Part shown: positions 1 through 7,375 of the stretch, one piece after another | How positions within the stretch are numbered: position 1 is the first letter of the stretch | Layout of the letters: every line of letters starts with the position of its first letter | The notes under the pieces: generated by a model | Database searches by the model: none | Seen by the model: only the letters and a program-made list of their open reading frames with translations | Told to the model about the DNA's origin: nothing | Source of the DNA: Flaviaestuariibacter sp. | GTDB lineage: Bacteria > Bacteroidota > Bacteroidia > Chitinophagales > Chitinophagaceae | Length of the DNA stretch: 64,000 nucleotides | NCBI GenBank assembly: GCA_025963645.1 | Contig: JAOQAI010000005.1 | Span: forward strand, 1 to 64,000 | Direction: 5' to 3' | Position numbers and translations under genes: made by a program

Positions 1-95
1 GTTGAACAAAAGAACATAGATCAGCAGATGAATATTCAATCACAAGTCTTAACTGAATGAAATAATAAAACGTCTACTTTAGTGCCGTCCTAAAA

Positions 96-245
96 ATGAT
101 AAGGCTTCAATATCTGAGAAGGCTACAAGTCAATACGTTTCATGTGGTAAACTACCAGTTCAATCCGATTGAAAAAATCGTTGAACTTTACGAGCGTCTT
201 TTAAAAAGCGAACAGGAAAAGGTGGCACTGCTGAAAGGGGAGTAG
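96..245 (+). pseudogene. C-terminal remnant of an HTH-type regulator (tentative)
   Basis: A 49-codon frame ends in NPIEKIVELYERLLKSEQEK followed by a few residues and a stop. Such a short amphipathic tail is typical of the C-terminus of XRE-family regulators in Bacteroidota. No helix-turn-helix precedes it, and its first 20 codons do not look like a natural N-terminus. A different frame is open from base 1 to the TGA at 58-60 and could be the end of a gene that starts outside the window. I read this as a truncated or frameshifted regulator. It could also be a small intact gene. The family assignment rests on resemblance only. Confidence 0.35.
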
Positions 246-519
246 TTTACACAGAGCTTAATTCTGATGTAGTGAATGATTTTTCGCGATTTTTCTTTGT
301 TTTATTATAAGCAATTCACCTTTATAGAATTGTAGATTCTAACGATTTTAAGGTTAGTGGCGACTATTAAGTAACGCTGTATCCTTTATTTTATATTTCG
401 AAATTCCAAAAGCAGCATAGTGTTTTATAACTAAATAAAACCGTCGAAATCCACGATTTCCATATCGTTGGTTTGGAAGCCATATAAATACTTATAAAAG
501 GCTGTCTCAATGCCTAGAT

Positions 520-558
520 TTAGCCGTTTAAAATTAATTTAGCCGACTTAGCCGTTTA
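520..558. repeat. TTAGCCG direct repeats
   Basis: TTAGCCG occurs at 520-526, 539-545 and 548-554. The first and third copies extend to the 11-mer TTAGCCGTTTA. Repeats this short and close resemble iterons or arm-type binding sites of integrative elements. The function is inferred from arrangement only. Confidence 0.6.
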
Positions 559-664
559 TATACGCCTGTAAACGTCTATAAATGGCAGATTGGAAAAAGT
601 TTTTTACCCCCGTTTTTTTTTATTTCTGAGTGCAAATTTTACCAAAATGAAATAGATCCAATAG

Positions 665-714
665 TAATTATTACGTTTAGGTAATTAAGAATTATTATCT
701 AAACGTAATAATTA
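665..714. repeat. 16-bp perfect inverted repeat
   Basis: The arms TAATTATTACGTTTAG (665-680) and its exact reverse complement (699-714) flank an 18-base AT-only spacer apart from its first base. The site lies beyond the 3' end of the two small minus-strand genes. It lacks a clean T-run, so an operator or recombination site is as likely as a terminator. Confidence 0.75.
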
Positions 715-778
715 AAAGCATCAGGATATGCTATTATTATAAAAGCAAGGAAGAGAAGTATATAGAATGTAAAAGAAT

Positions 779-1033
779 TTAACTTGTAGAGATGGGCTTC
801 TTTTTTTGTTCTTCATTGTGTTGAACAGCAATAGTCACTAAAATAGAAGTCACCAGCATTACTGCTAAAACAACAAGAAACTTATTGGGGGTACTAGATG
901 CAGAGTCGTCAAGTGGTACCGCCTTCCCGTCGCTCACTGACTCCCCGGGTGCAAGGACCGTTGGTTCGGTAGGAGTAGAGAGGGGTAAAAAGAGTTCTTC
1001 CAGGGTTAGTGTCCGGGTCGGAGGGTTCAGCAT
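779..1033 (-). CDS. Small tail-anchored membrane protein, unknown function
   Basis: This 84-residue protein has a Pro/Thr-rich soluble N-terminal part. A single hydrophobic helix follows at about residues 52-69 (FLVVLAVMLVTSILVTIAV), then a short charged tail rich in lysine. That layout suggests a cytoplasmic head held by one C-terminal membrane anchor. It starts 8 bases after the stop of the Zn-ribbon gene on the same strand, so the two probably form one transcript. I do not recognise a family. It is short and lies in AT-rich accessory DNA, so the coding call is moderate. Confidence 0.45.
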   Translation of the reverse strand: MLNPPTRTLTLEELFLPLSTPTEPTVLAPGESVSDGKAVPLDDSASSTPNKFLVVLAVMLVTSILVTIAVQHNEEQKKKPISTS

Positions 1034-1041
1034 TGGTTTTA

Positions 1042-1425
1042 TTATAACGTGCGGTAATGAAGCAGAAATATGTCTGAGGAGCCTTTTAGGGGCTCAAACC
1101 CGTAGGCATGGCTCCAGAAGATGTACTGGGCTGTTTTTTTGTTTTCTTCCTTAAGAGAGTAATATTCAAATTTGAATTGCCAATCCTCTAGGAGTTGTTT
1201 TTCGATGCCTTCTTTTCTAAAACGCTCAATCCTGTAAAATTCTCGCAAGCACTTTTCATTTCGTCTAATAATGCCCTCCGCTATATAAATGGTTTGATTT
1301 GCTCGCTTGGTAATAGCATTATGATGGGCAGACTTGCAGACTGAAGAGCAAAACTTCTTATCAGCTCTTCCTTCGAAAGAATCTTTACAATGCGGATTCG
1401 AGCAATATCTAGTAGATTTAGTCAC
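1042..1425 (-). CDS. Small Zn-ribbon protein
   Basis: The 127-residue protein opens with a Zn-ribbon: the pairs CSNPHC and CSSVC surround the segment FEGRADKKF. The combination of a Cys pair, an F-x-GR-x-D-KKFC segment and a second Cys pair is common in small Bacteroidota proteins of unknown role, many in mobile DNA. The rest is charged and helical. The GTG at 1425 is chosen because the domain begins five residues later. The frame stays open upstream to 1569, but that extension overlaps the divergent regulator and looks non-coding. It is followed at once by a small membrane-protein gene. Metal binding is likely. Any DNA or protein target is unknown. Confidence 0.6.
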   Translation of the reverse strand: MTKSTRYCSNPHCKDSFEGRADKKFCSSVCKSAHHNAITKRANQTIYIAEGIIRRNEKCLREFYRIERFRKEGIEKQLLEDWQFKFEYYSLKEENKKTAQYIFWSHAYGFEPLKGSSDIFLLHYRTL

Positions 1426-1503
1426 AATATTAATTTGATAATTAAACAGGTTTATGACGCAAAAGTATGTTTTGTTATCTAATTTACTATCTTTAGGGTT
1501 ATT

Positions 1504-2427
1504 ATGTCGAAAGGAAAAGCTACAGGTGACTTGATCACCATACCCGATTTCCGGGAATTTATTTTTCACCGCCTGGTGCCAGTCGAAGACGTGGAGGGAT
1601 TACTGGGAGAAGGGATTGTAAGGTCACTCCCTTATTGGAGGCGGAATGAACTGCTTCCTTTTATTCCAAAGGGCAAATGGATAAAGTTCAGTTTTGCCCA
1701 GCTCCTCTGGCTTCGCCTTTTAGATACGTTACGTCTCTTTAATTACTCATTGGAAAACATTGTACGTTCTTGTGATTACTTTTTTCGTGATGCAGCGATA
1801 GATGGTCTACCAATAAGGAACTTAGAGGCCGGAAGGCAGTTACTCCAAAAAAGAAAGCTAGCTAGAACTATGGACGACGGGGATAAAGAATCACTTTCCT
1901 TTATTGAAAACCTGCTGGGGGATGAAGCGCAGCTGCATATCCTTCGCTATGATATTAATTACCTGACCCAGTTCGTGATTCAATGCCTCGAGGAGGGCTT
2001 CGATGGCGGACTACTCTTTTTTGGTGATGGTAAGGTAGGAGAATACGGGGAGGCAGGTTACCAGTCCCACAGAGGGGAAACAGTAAATCCAAGAGAGCCG
2101 CATCTATTCTTATCACTTTCTTACCTACTTGAGCCATTTATTGAGGAAGGAGAGCTTGCAGAGCTACTCCTCCCCCAACTCTTAAGCCTGGATGAAAAGC
2201 GGGTACTGCGCGAAATCCGACATAAGAATGTGCGGGAGATTCGGATTTTTAAAACCGGTAATGAGACAGTCCCTTATCGCATTGAAAGCTCTTCTTCCAA
2301 AGTAATAAGCGGGGATGAAGCCCAAGAGATACGTAAAATATTGGGCATGGGTAATTATGAACGTATTGAATTGAAGACCATTGATAAAAATTCCTTTGAA
2401 TTTAAAAAAACAAGAAGAAATAGATAA
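1504..2427 (+). CDS. MerR-like HTH regulator of the accessory element
   Basis: The 307-residue protein has, at about residues 38-85, a segment like the MerR winged helix: VRSLPYWRRNELLPF, then KFSFAQLLWLRLLDTLR with a leucine-rich helix. The conserved YW-R-x-x-LLPF followed by a basic wing and an LRLLD helix matches MerR-like proteins of Bacteroidota. The remaining 220 residues show no recognised ligand domain and may serve dimerisation. It diverges from the Zn-ribbon gene across a gap of about 80 bases, so it may control both promoters. It is followed by the small gene and the recombinase on the same strand, which suggests a role in regulating the element. That last point is inference. Confidence 0.6.
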   Translation: MSKGKATGDLITIPDFREFIFHRLVPVEDVEGLLGEGIVRSLPYWRRNELLPFIPKGKWIKFSFAQLLWLRLLDTLRLFNYSLENIVRSCDYFFRDAAIDGLPIRNLEAGRQLLQKRKLARTMDDGDKESLSFIENLLGDEAQLHILRYDINYLTQFVIQCLEEGFDGGLLFFGDGKVGEYGEAGYQSHRGETVNPREPHLFLSLSYLLEPFIEEGELAELLLPQLLSLDEKRVLREIRHKNVREIRIFKTGNETVPYRIESSSSKVISGDEAQEIRKILGMGNYERIELKTIDKNSFEFKKTRRNR

Positions 2428-2514
2428 TTAGACAGGTTCTGATGCTCTCAGGCCATTGGTGAAACCCTTTGCGCACTTTGTTTAAAAACAGGTGCCATAC
2501 ATGCAGGGTAGCAA

Positions 2515-2688
2515 ATGAAAAGCTTAAAAACAAAACCATGTAAAAAAACAGATACACGAAACGAAAAAAAAGCAATCCCGCAGACAAGTTCTACTTCTTA
2601 TTATAAAAGAAGCATTGAGCAGCAGTTAGACTTGTTTGCAGATGTTCTAATCGATCACTATTTAAATGATCTAAATGCAAAAAAATAA
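2515..2688 (+). CDS. Small protein overlapping the recombinase start
   Basis: This 57-codon gene starts at ATG 2515. It encodes a lysine-rich N-terminus and ends in the amphipathic helix EQQLDLFADVLIDHYLNDL. Its last 14 bases overlap the recombinase start at 2675 in another frame, which suggests translational coupling. Small genes with a similar acidic or amphipathic tail often precede serine recombinases in Bacteroidota elements. A role as an excision or regulatory partner is a guess from position. The coding call rests on natural composition and the coupled overlap. Confidence 0.55.
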   Translation: MKSLKTKPCKKTDTRNEKKAIPQTSSTSYYKRSIEQQLDLFADVLIDHYLNDLNAKK

Positions 2689-4357
2689 AGCGGATTTTGC
2701 TTCTTTAGAAGGACTCCTGCAGGAAAGCCTGACCAAGCAACATAAAAGTAAGGTAAAGGGTCGGGAGGGACGATATGGCGTTATCTACACCCGTGTATCC
2801 TCCAAGGAACAGGCGGAAAACAATGGTAGCCTGGAAACCCAACTAAAGAACTGTAAGGAATATGCTACGCGGACGGGTATAGTAGTAAAAGAATACTTCG
2901 GCGGTATCTATGAATCGGCTAAATCGGATGGACGTAAAGAGTTCCAGCGCATGCTCGCTTACGTTAAAAAGGATAAAGACATTACTTTTATCATTGTCTG
3001 GAACTACGAACGGTTCTCCCGTACAGGAGCAAGTGCAATGACCCTTTCACAGAGTTTACGGGGAGAAGGGATTCATATAAAGTCCATCACTGAAGAGCTG
3101 GATACTTCTACTGCATCGGGGCGAATGATGGAAAACTTTCACCACATCAAGAACTTCTGGGATAATGACACCAAAAGCGAGCGCACCAAGAACATGACCC
3201 GTGAGGTAATGCTAAAGGGTTATTGGCCTTACATGGCCCCAATCGGCTATCAAAACCTAATGCCAAAGCATAGGGCTTGTAATCACCAGTATGTGATCAC
3301 CGAAGAAGGCAAATTGATTAAGAAAGCTTTTCAATGGAAGGCGGAAGGGAGAATGTCTAATAAAGCCATCATTGATAAATTAGCTCTTAGGGGAATGAAA
3401 TTATCTGATAAATACTTTAGGTGGTTGCTCTCTAATGTTTTCTATGCAGGTTATGTAACTGGGCGTCTTGTTGACCATAAACTTATTAAAGGTCATCACC
3501 CACCGCTGATTGATATGGAGACCTTTTTAAGGGCTAATGAAATGCTGAAAGATGCAAGGAATGTTGGGATCGCTAAAGTACCTGTTCAGGAAGCGCTTCC
3601 GCTTAAAGTTTTTGCAAAAGAAGAAGTTTCCCTTTCTCCCCTAACTGGCTATACCAAAAAGGGATACTGGTATTATAAGGCAAGGGCTATCGGAGTAGGA
3701 GTAAACATTAGGGCGACGGAACTGAATGCAAAATTTGAAGAAATGCTGAAAGGCTTTGAGTATCAGAAGGGATATTATAAAACCCTTAAGGCACTGCTTA
3801 TCCAAAAGCTCCGTAAGCGATTTGAAGAAACTATTTCTGAAACCACCGCACTAAAGAAGCGCTTCACAGAAGTATCAGAGCTTAGGGAATATTTGGAAGA
3901 GCGCTTTATTTTGGGAGAAATTAAGGAGGCGCTTTACCAAAAGTATGATGCGAAGTATAGCGCGAAACTGGACCAAATAAAGGGTGAAATTGCGAAATCA
4001 GGTTTTGAGAGTTCGAACTTGGAAATGGCTGTTGAAAAGATGCTCTCTCTTGCTCAAAACCTCAGTGTTCTATGGGCTTCCAGCAGTTTTGTAGAAAAGC
4101 AAAGGCTGCAATCTTTAGTGTTCCCTGAGGGAATCCTGTATAATAGCAAAATAAGGGCAGTTCGAACTACATGTGTCAATGAGCTGTTCGCCTGTATCCC
4201 ACCACTGATAAGGGATACAGGCGAAAAGAAAAAGGGCGATTTAGTCAAAAATCGCCCTTTCCCCGATTTGGTGGCCTCGCCGCGAATCGAACGCGGACCC
4301 AGGGCTTCGGAGACCCTTATACTATCCATTGTACTACGAGGCCGGTTGTCTGGTTGA
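2675..4357 (+). CDS. Large serine recombinase (site-specific integrase)
   Basis: This is the probable integrase of the accessory element. The resolvase domain covers about residues 34-190, with the catalytic serine at about residue 42 in YTRVSSKEQ and arginines in WNYERFSR. A recombinase domain follows at about 200-300, then a charged coiled coil at 370-450. Where related proteins carry a four-Cys zinc ribbon (about 310-345), this one reads LKVFAKEEVS, PLTGY, WYYKA and GVGVN with no cysteine. The family match ends near residue 525. The last 35-40 codons translate a tRNA terminator and the antisense of tRNA-Arg, so the present C-terminus was probably made by integration. The circular element would encode a different tail. 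Confidence 0.85.
   Translation: MQKNKADFASLEGLLQESLTKQHKSKVKGREGRYGVIYTRVSSKEQAENNGSLETQLKNCKEYATRTGIVVKEYFGGIYESAKSDGRKEFQRMLAYVKKDKDITFIIVWNYERFSRTGASAMTLSQSLRGEGIHIKSITEELDTSTASGRMMENFHHIKNFWDNDTKSERTKNMTREVMLKGYWPYMAPIGYQNLMPKHRACNHQYVITEEGKLIKKAFQWKAEGRMSNKAIIDKLALRGMKLSDKYFRWLLSNVFYAGYVTGRLVDHKLIKGHHPPLIDMETFLRANEMLKDARNVGIAKVPVQEALPLKVFAKEEVSLSPLTGYTKKGYWYYKARAIGVGVNIRATELNAKFEEMLKGFEYQKGYYKTLKALLIQKLRKRFEETISETTALKKRFTEVSELREYLEERFILGEIKEALYQKYDAKYSAKLDQIKGEIAKSGFESSNLEMAVEKMLSLAQNLSVLWASSSFVEKQRLQSLVFPEGILYNSKIRAVRTTCVNELFACIPPLIRDTGEKKKGDLVKNRPFPDLVASPRIERGPRASETLILSIVLRGRLSG
4187..4225. repeat. 14-bp hairpin inside the recombinase 3' end
   Basis: The arms TTCGCCTGTATCCC (4187-4200) and their exact complement (4212-4225) enclose an 11-base loop. 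It is translated as part of the recombinase (ACIPPLIRDTGE). It lies next to the tRNA-Arg terminator hairpin and the likely att junction. It could be a protein-binding arm or part of a terminator for the minus strand. Confidence 0.65.
4226..4260 (-). terminator. Rho-independent terminator of tRNA-Arg
   Basis: On the minus strand, just after the tRNA, a perfect 12-bp stem (AAAGGGCGATTT with complement, 4231-4260) has a 6-base loop and is followed by TTCTTTTC. This is a classic intrinsic terminator. It is read through by the recombinase frame on the other strand. Confidence 0.8.
4269..4343 (-). tRNA. tRNA-Arg (anticodon CCG)
   Basis: The cloverleaf folds fully. The acceptor GGCCTCG pairs with CGAGGCC, followed by discriminator A and an encoded CCA. 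The T arm is CCGCG-TTCGATT-CGCGG. The anticodon arm has loop CTCCGAA, giving anticodon CCG for codon CGG. The 3' end faces the recombinase, the usual geometry for an element inserted at a tRNA 3' end. No second copy of the tRNA 3' end is seen in positions 1-4200, so the other attachment site lies outside the window or is only a few bases long. Confidence 0.95.
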
Positions 4358-4413
4358 CGAAGTTGATAAGTTGACTGGTTAATTAAAAAGCTACTTATCA
4401 ACCCCTCAATCAA

Positions 4414-4560
4414 CTATTTAATAAGTCCCTGCGCATTGGTCGCAAAGATTTTTACGGCAATGGCGAGCAAAACTACGCCAAAAAATTTGCGCACCGCAAT
4501 CAATCCTGCCGGTTCTCATAATCTTTCTATAAAGCCTAATTCTAGCCTGGCGTTTTCATT
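4414..4560 (-). pseudogene. C-terminal remnant of a MarC-family membrane protein
   Basis: Read on the minus strand, this stretch gives AGLIAVRKFFGVVLLAIAVK followed by IFATNAQGLIK and a stop. That strongly resembles the last helix of MarC/UPF0056-type integral membrane proteins. The frame is broken by a TGA (after NENARLELGFIERL), and nothing of the N-terminal five helices is present, because a Dph6-like gene starts directly upstream. It is a truncated relic, perhaps a deletion scar from rearrangement next to the tRNA. The family call rests on about 35 residues. Confidence 0.55.
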
Positions 4561-4565
4561 ATAGC

Positions 4566-5276
4566 CTATGGCAAAAGATCGCAGAAATAAAAGCCGGCCT
4601 TTGGTTTTGGAGTGGTAAAGCATTCTGTTTTGTTCTCTTTCGGCGCTGCGTATTCTTTGAACACAAGATCACCTTTTACGAAAGGCACCGGGTTTGAGAA
4701 AAGGGGGCCATCGAAAACAAATGAGTGGTATTCGCCATTCTCGCCGCAGGGGTCCACATCCGGCGGCAGGTCTGCCAAAAAAGCTTCATCCAGCAAGCGT
4801 CCGCAAAAGCTTTTGTCTAAATGCTGGTCATTCACACAAACAACCATTGCTTTAAACCCGAGCAAGAAGAATTCCTGCAACAAGGTTTTTGAATCTCTTT
4901 GCCACAGCGGAAAGACGGCATTCAATCCGTCTTTGGCCAATAGTCCTTCGCGGTAGGCTTTCAGGTCTTCCAGGAAGATATCGCCATAAACCGCATCGGT
5001 ATAACCTTCTGCTTGTAACGATTGATGCACATTCCGGATCGCACCTTCATACGCCTCCATCCCAGGGCTTTCCAGAAGTTCTAAAGTATGGAGCGGCAAG
5101 CCAAAAGAAACGGCTTGTTGCTGCAGCAGGTTGCGGCGGATGCCATGCATGGAAACCCGGTCGGTAGCTGTGTTGAAAGACGTTAGTAAGGCAGATACGG
5201 GAATGCCCTGTTGCTTTGCATGATGAAGGCAAAGAGCCGAATCTTTGCCGCCGCTCCAGTTCATAAATGCTTTCAT
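4566..5276 (-). CDS. Dph6-like PP-loop ATPase (diphthine-ammonia ligase family)
   Basis: The 236-residue protein starts with the adenine-nucleotide alpha-hydrolase P-loop SGGKDSALCLHHA (about residues 8-20) and carries the GDIFLEDLKAYRE and CGENGEYHSFVFDGP motifs of the ATP_bind_4/Dph6 family. Archaeal and eukaryotic members amidate diphthine on elongation factor 2. Bacteria lack diphthamide, so the bacterial substrate is not established. It lies 44 bases downstream of a cobalamin-riboswitch-controlled TonB receptor on the same strand, with an intrinsic terminator between them. A role linked to cobalamin uptake or salvage is inference from that position. Confidence 0.85.
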   Translation of the reverse strand: MKAFMNWSGGKDSALCLHHAKQQGIPVSALLTSFNTATDRVSMHGIRRNLLQQQAVSFGLPLHTLELLESPGMEAYEGAIRNVHQSLQAEGYTDAVYGDIFLEDLKAYREGLLAKDGLNAVFPLWQRDSKTLLQEFFLLGFKAMVVCVNDQHLDKSFCGRLLDEAFLADLPPDVDPCGENGEYHSFVFDGPLFSNPVPFVKGDLVFKEYAAPKENKTECFTTPKPKAGFYFCDLLP

Positions 5277-5287
5277 AAAGAAGTAGG

Positions 5288-5314
5288 AAAAAGGCAGCCC
5301 CGGAGCTGCCTTTT
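5288..5314 (-). terminator. Terminator between btuB-like and Dph6-like genes
   Basis: AAAAGGCAGC and GCTGCCTTTT form a stem around a 6-base loop. On the minus strand the hairpin is followed by further T residues. Read-through would supply the downstream gene; otherwise that gene needs its own promoter. Confidence 0.75.
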
Positions 5315-5320
5315 AGTTAG

Positions 5321-7273
5321 TTAGAAATTGAAGCGGATGCCGCCATAGGCATTCATACCCGGCGCATTATAGCCATACACTTCATGATAATTTTCGTCGG
5401 TCACATTACGCAGGTCTGCAAAGATCTTAAAGCGGTTCTTCACTACGGCATATTCCGCGTCGAGGTTGATCAACACATAACTTTTCAGCAGCACTTCCGT
5501 CTGCGTATAAGCAGGTGGCGGGAAGGTCAGGTCAAAGCTTTTGCCTACTGAATTCAGTTGGGCACTTACATAAAAGGCTTTGCCAACCTGGCTGCCGATG
5601 GTCAGGTTAAAGCTTTGCTTCGGGCGGCGATAGAGGTTGAAATAGGTGGTATCCTTGCCGCGAACTTTTGTACTGATCTCGCCATCCACATAGGAGTAAA
5701 AGGCTTTGATATTGATCTTGTCGCCCAGCGTGATCTTGCCATCCAGCTCAAAGCCCTGGTCCTTTTGCTTGTCCCGATTAATGTAACGCGATTCAAAGGT
5801 GGAAGGATCGAAAAAGAAAACCATAAGGTCCTCCACTTCACGATTGAAATAGGTAGCGCGGATATAAGCCTTTTCATCTTTTGTAAAATACTGAACCCCA
5901 CCCTCGAGGTTCAGGGATTGCTCGGGCTTGAGATCGGCATTGCCATAAATAGAATAAAGCTGGTAAAGACTTGGCGTGCGGTAGCCAGTGGAGATATTGG
6001 CGAACAGCTTCCACTGCCGACGAAACAGGTAGGAAGGATTGAAGTTGAAGGCGAAGTTGGAACCGTATTTCGAATGCTGGTTATAGCGTCCGCCGCCCTC
6101 TACATTAAAGCCGGTGCCGTTGCCATAATTCAGCATTGCATAAGCGCTTACTTGGTTCTGCTTCGTGCTGTCCCTGCCCAGCTTACTTTCCGATACGAAT
6201 CCAAAGGAGGTATAGTAATTATAAAGGTCAAGATTAGAAGCCCTGAAGTCTGCACCAGCTGTAAGTTTCAGCTTTCCCAACGGGTACACGGCAAAGGCTT
6301 CTGCAAAATGCTCGTTAGAGGTAAACTGGTTAAGCGCAAAGGCTTCCAAACCGGGGGCAAAAGTGGAGTCGTCGCGGTAGTCGCGTTCGGTATTGGTGTA
6401 GTTGTACAGCAGGTTCAATTTCCCGGCGCCCAGCCCGATCTCGTTGCGAACGCCCGCCTGCCAGTTCTTATTGGTGTAAGTATAGTTCTTGTCATCGGTC
6501 AGGGCATCGGCATCCAGTTCTCCTTCCACGGTGGAATACCGCAGGTAAGGCGAGATGCGAACCTTTGCCAAAGCCTGTATGCCGACACTTGCCTGCACAC
6601 CGTTCTGCGTGGAGCCATCGCGATCAAAGCGACCCGTTTCACTAACCGGCTTCTGTGCTTCGGAAATGCCATTGGTGCTGAAATAATTGTAACCGATATT
6701 GTAATCTACATTCTTGTTCTTGCCATTGACGCCCACTGCCGCACGAACCGTACGGAAGCTGCCATAGCTTAATAAACCGTTTCCACCCACCGGTTTTGTT
6801 CCTCCCTTGCGGGTGATGATGTTGATAACACCGGCAATGGCATCACTGCCATATAAGGTGCTCTGGCTGCCTTTCAACACCTCGATGCGCTCTACGCTTT
6901 CGATAGGTATCTGGCGGATGTCGAAATTAGAGCCGATGCCCGTGGCGTCATACACCGGCACGCCGTCAATAGTGATCAATGTGTGTTCCACCCGTGCGCC
7001 GCGCAGGTAAATGCTCCGGTCTTTGCCAGGATTGCTGTTGGCGCCGTTGATGTAAAGTCCGCCCTGCTCGTTAATGAGCTGCGACAGGTCGCGGCTGCCG
7101 GCCCGCTCAATGTCCTGCCGGTTGATGACAGTGACCACTTTGCCGGTAAAGGCGGTCTTGTTCGGGAATTTGTTGGCAGAGACCACTACCTCGTTGAGGG
7201 TTTTGGACGAATCGGACTGGGCAAAGGCGGGGCTGCTGATGATTAGCGCAGCCACGGCAAAAAAATGCTTCAT
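5321..7273 (-). CDS. btuB: TonB-dependent receptor, BtuB-type, for cobalamin
   Basis: This 650-residue outer-membrane receptor imports its ligand with energy from TonB. A signal peptide (MKHFFAVAALIISSPAFAQ) leads to a plug domain: EVVVSANKF, the SIYLRGARVEHTLITIDG stretch, then VERIEVLKGSQSTLYGSDAI and GVINIITRKG. A beta-barrel follows, ending in the aromatic terminus YGGIRFNF. The ATG at 7273 is chosen because the signal peptide starts there; the longer upstream frame runs through a riboswitch. The cobalamin riboswitch in its leader argues that the substrate is vitamin B12 or a related corrinoid. The substrate follows from the riboswitch; the sequence of the protein alone says only TonB receptor. 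Confidence 0.9.
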   Translation of the reverse strand: MKHFFAVAALIISSPAFAQSDSSKTLNEVVVSANKFPNKTAFTGKVVTVINRQDIERAGSRDLSQLINEQGGLYINGANSNPGKDRSIYLRGARVEHTLITIDGVPVYDATGIGSNFDIRQIPIESVERIEVLKGSQSTLYGSDAIAGVINIITRKGGTKPVGGNGLLSYGSFRTVRAAVGVNGKNKNVDYNIGYNYFSTNGISEAQKPVSETGRFDRDGSTQNGVQASVGIQALAKVRISPYLRYSTVEGELDADALTDDKNYTYTNKNWQAGVRNEIGLGAGKLNLLYNYTNTERDYRDDSTFAPGLEAFALNQFTSNEHFAEAFAVYPLGKLKLTAGADFRASNLDLYNYYTSFGFVSESKLGRDSTKQNQVSAYAMLNYGNGTGFNVEGGGRYNQHSKYGSNFAFNFNPSYLFRRQWKLFANISTGYRTPSLYQLYSIYGNADLKPEQSLNLEGGVQYFTKDEKAYIRATYFNREVEDLMVFFFDPSTFESRYINRDKQKDQGFELDGKITLGDKINIKAFYSYVDGEISTKVRGKDTTYFNLYRRPKQSFNLTIGSQVGKAFYVSAQLNSVGKSFDLTFPPPAYTQTEVLLKSYVLINLDAEYAVVKNRFKIFADLRNVTDENYHEVYGYNAPGMNAYGGIRFNF

Positions 7274-7375
7274 AATAGAAGTTTTTAAGGTGACTGCTTT
7301 CGGAATGGGTAGAAATAAAAGTACGCCCAGCGTAGCTTCCTCTCCTGCTTTTCTCCCGAAAGCAAAATGATAATG

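Larger units (their letters stand above)
246..778. other. Repeat-rich non-coding stretch of the accessory element
   Basis: No convincing gene is seen in these 530 AT-rich bases. The region holds three TTAGCCG heptamers, an 11-base direct repeat, and a 16-base inverted repeat, each listed separately. The stretch looks like a control region, such as an operator, recombinase arm sites or an element origin, but nothing in it decides which. Confidence 0.5.

Noticed and set aside
1-4200. Search for a second copy of the tRNA-Arg 3' end as the left attachment site
   Set aside because: No matching stretch was found by eye; the other end probably lies outside the window.
4889-5167. Peptide VLRGRLSG shared with the end of the recombinase
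   Set aside because: The DNA around it differs, so the match is coincidental and not a second attachment site.
5558-6772. 404-codon plus-strand frame
   Set aside because: It is antisense to the TonB receptor, has no recognisable domain, and mirrors the receptor's codon structure.
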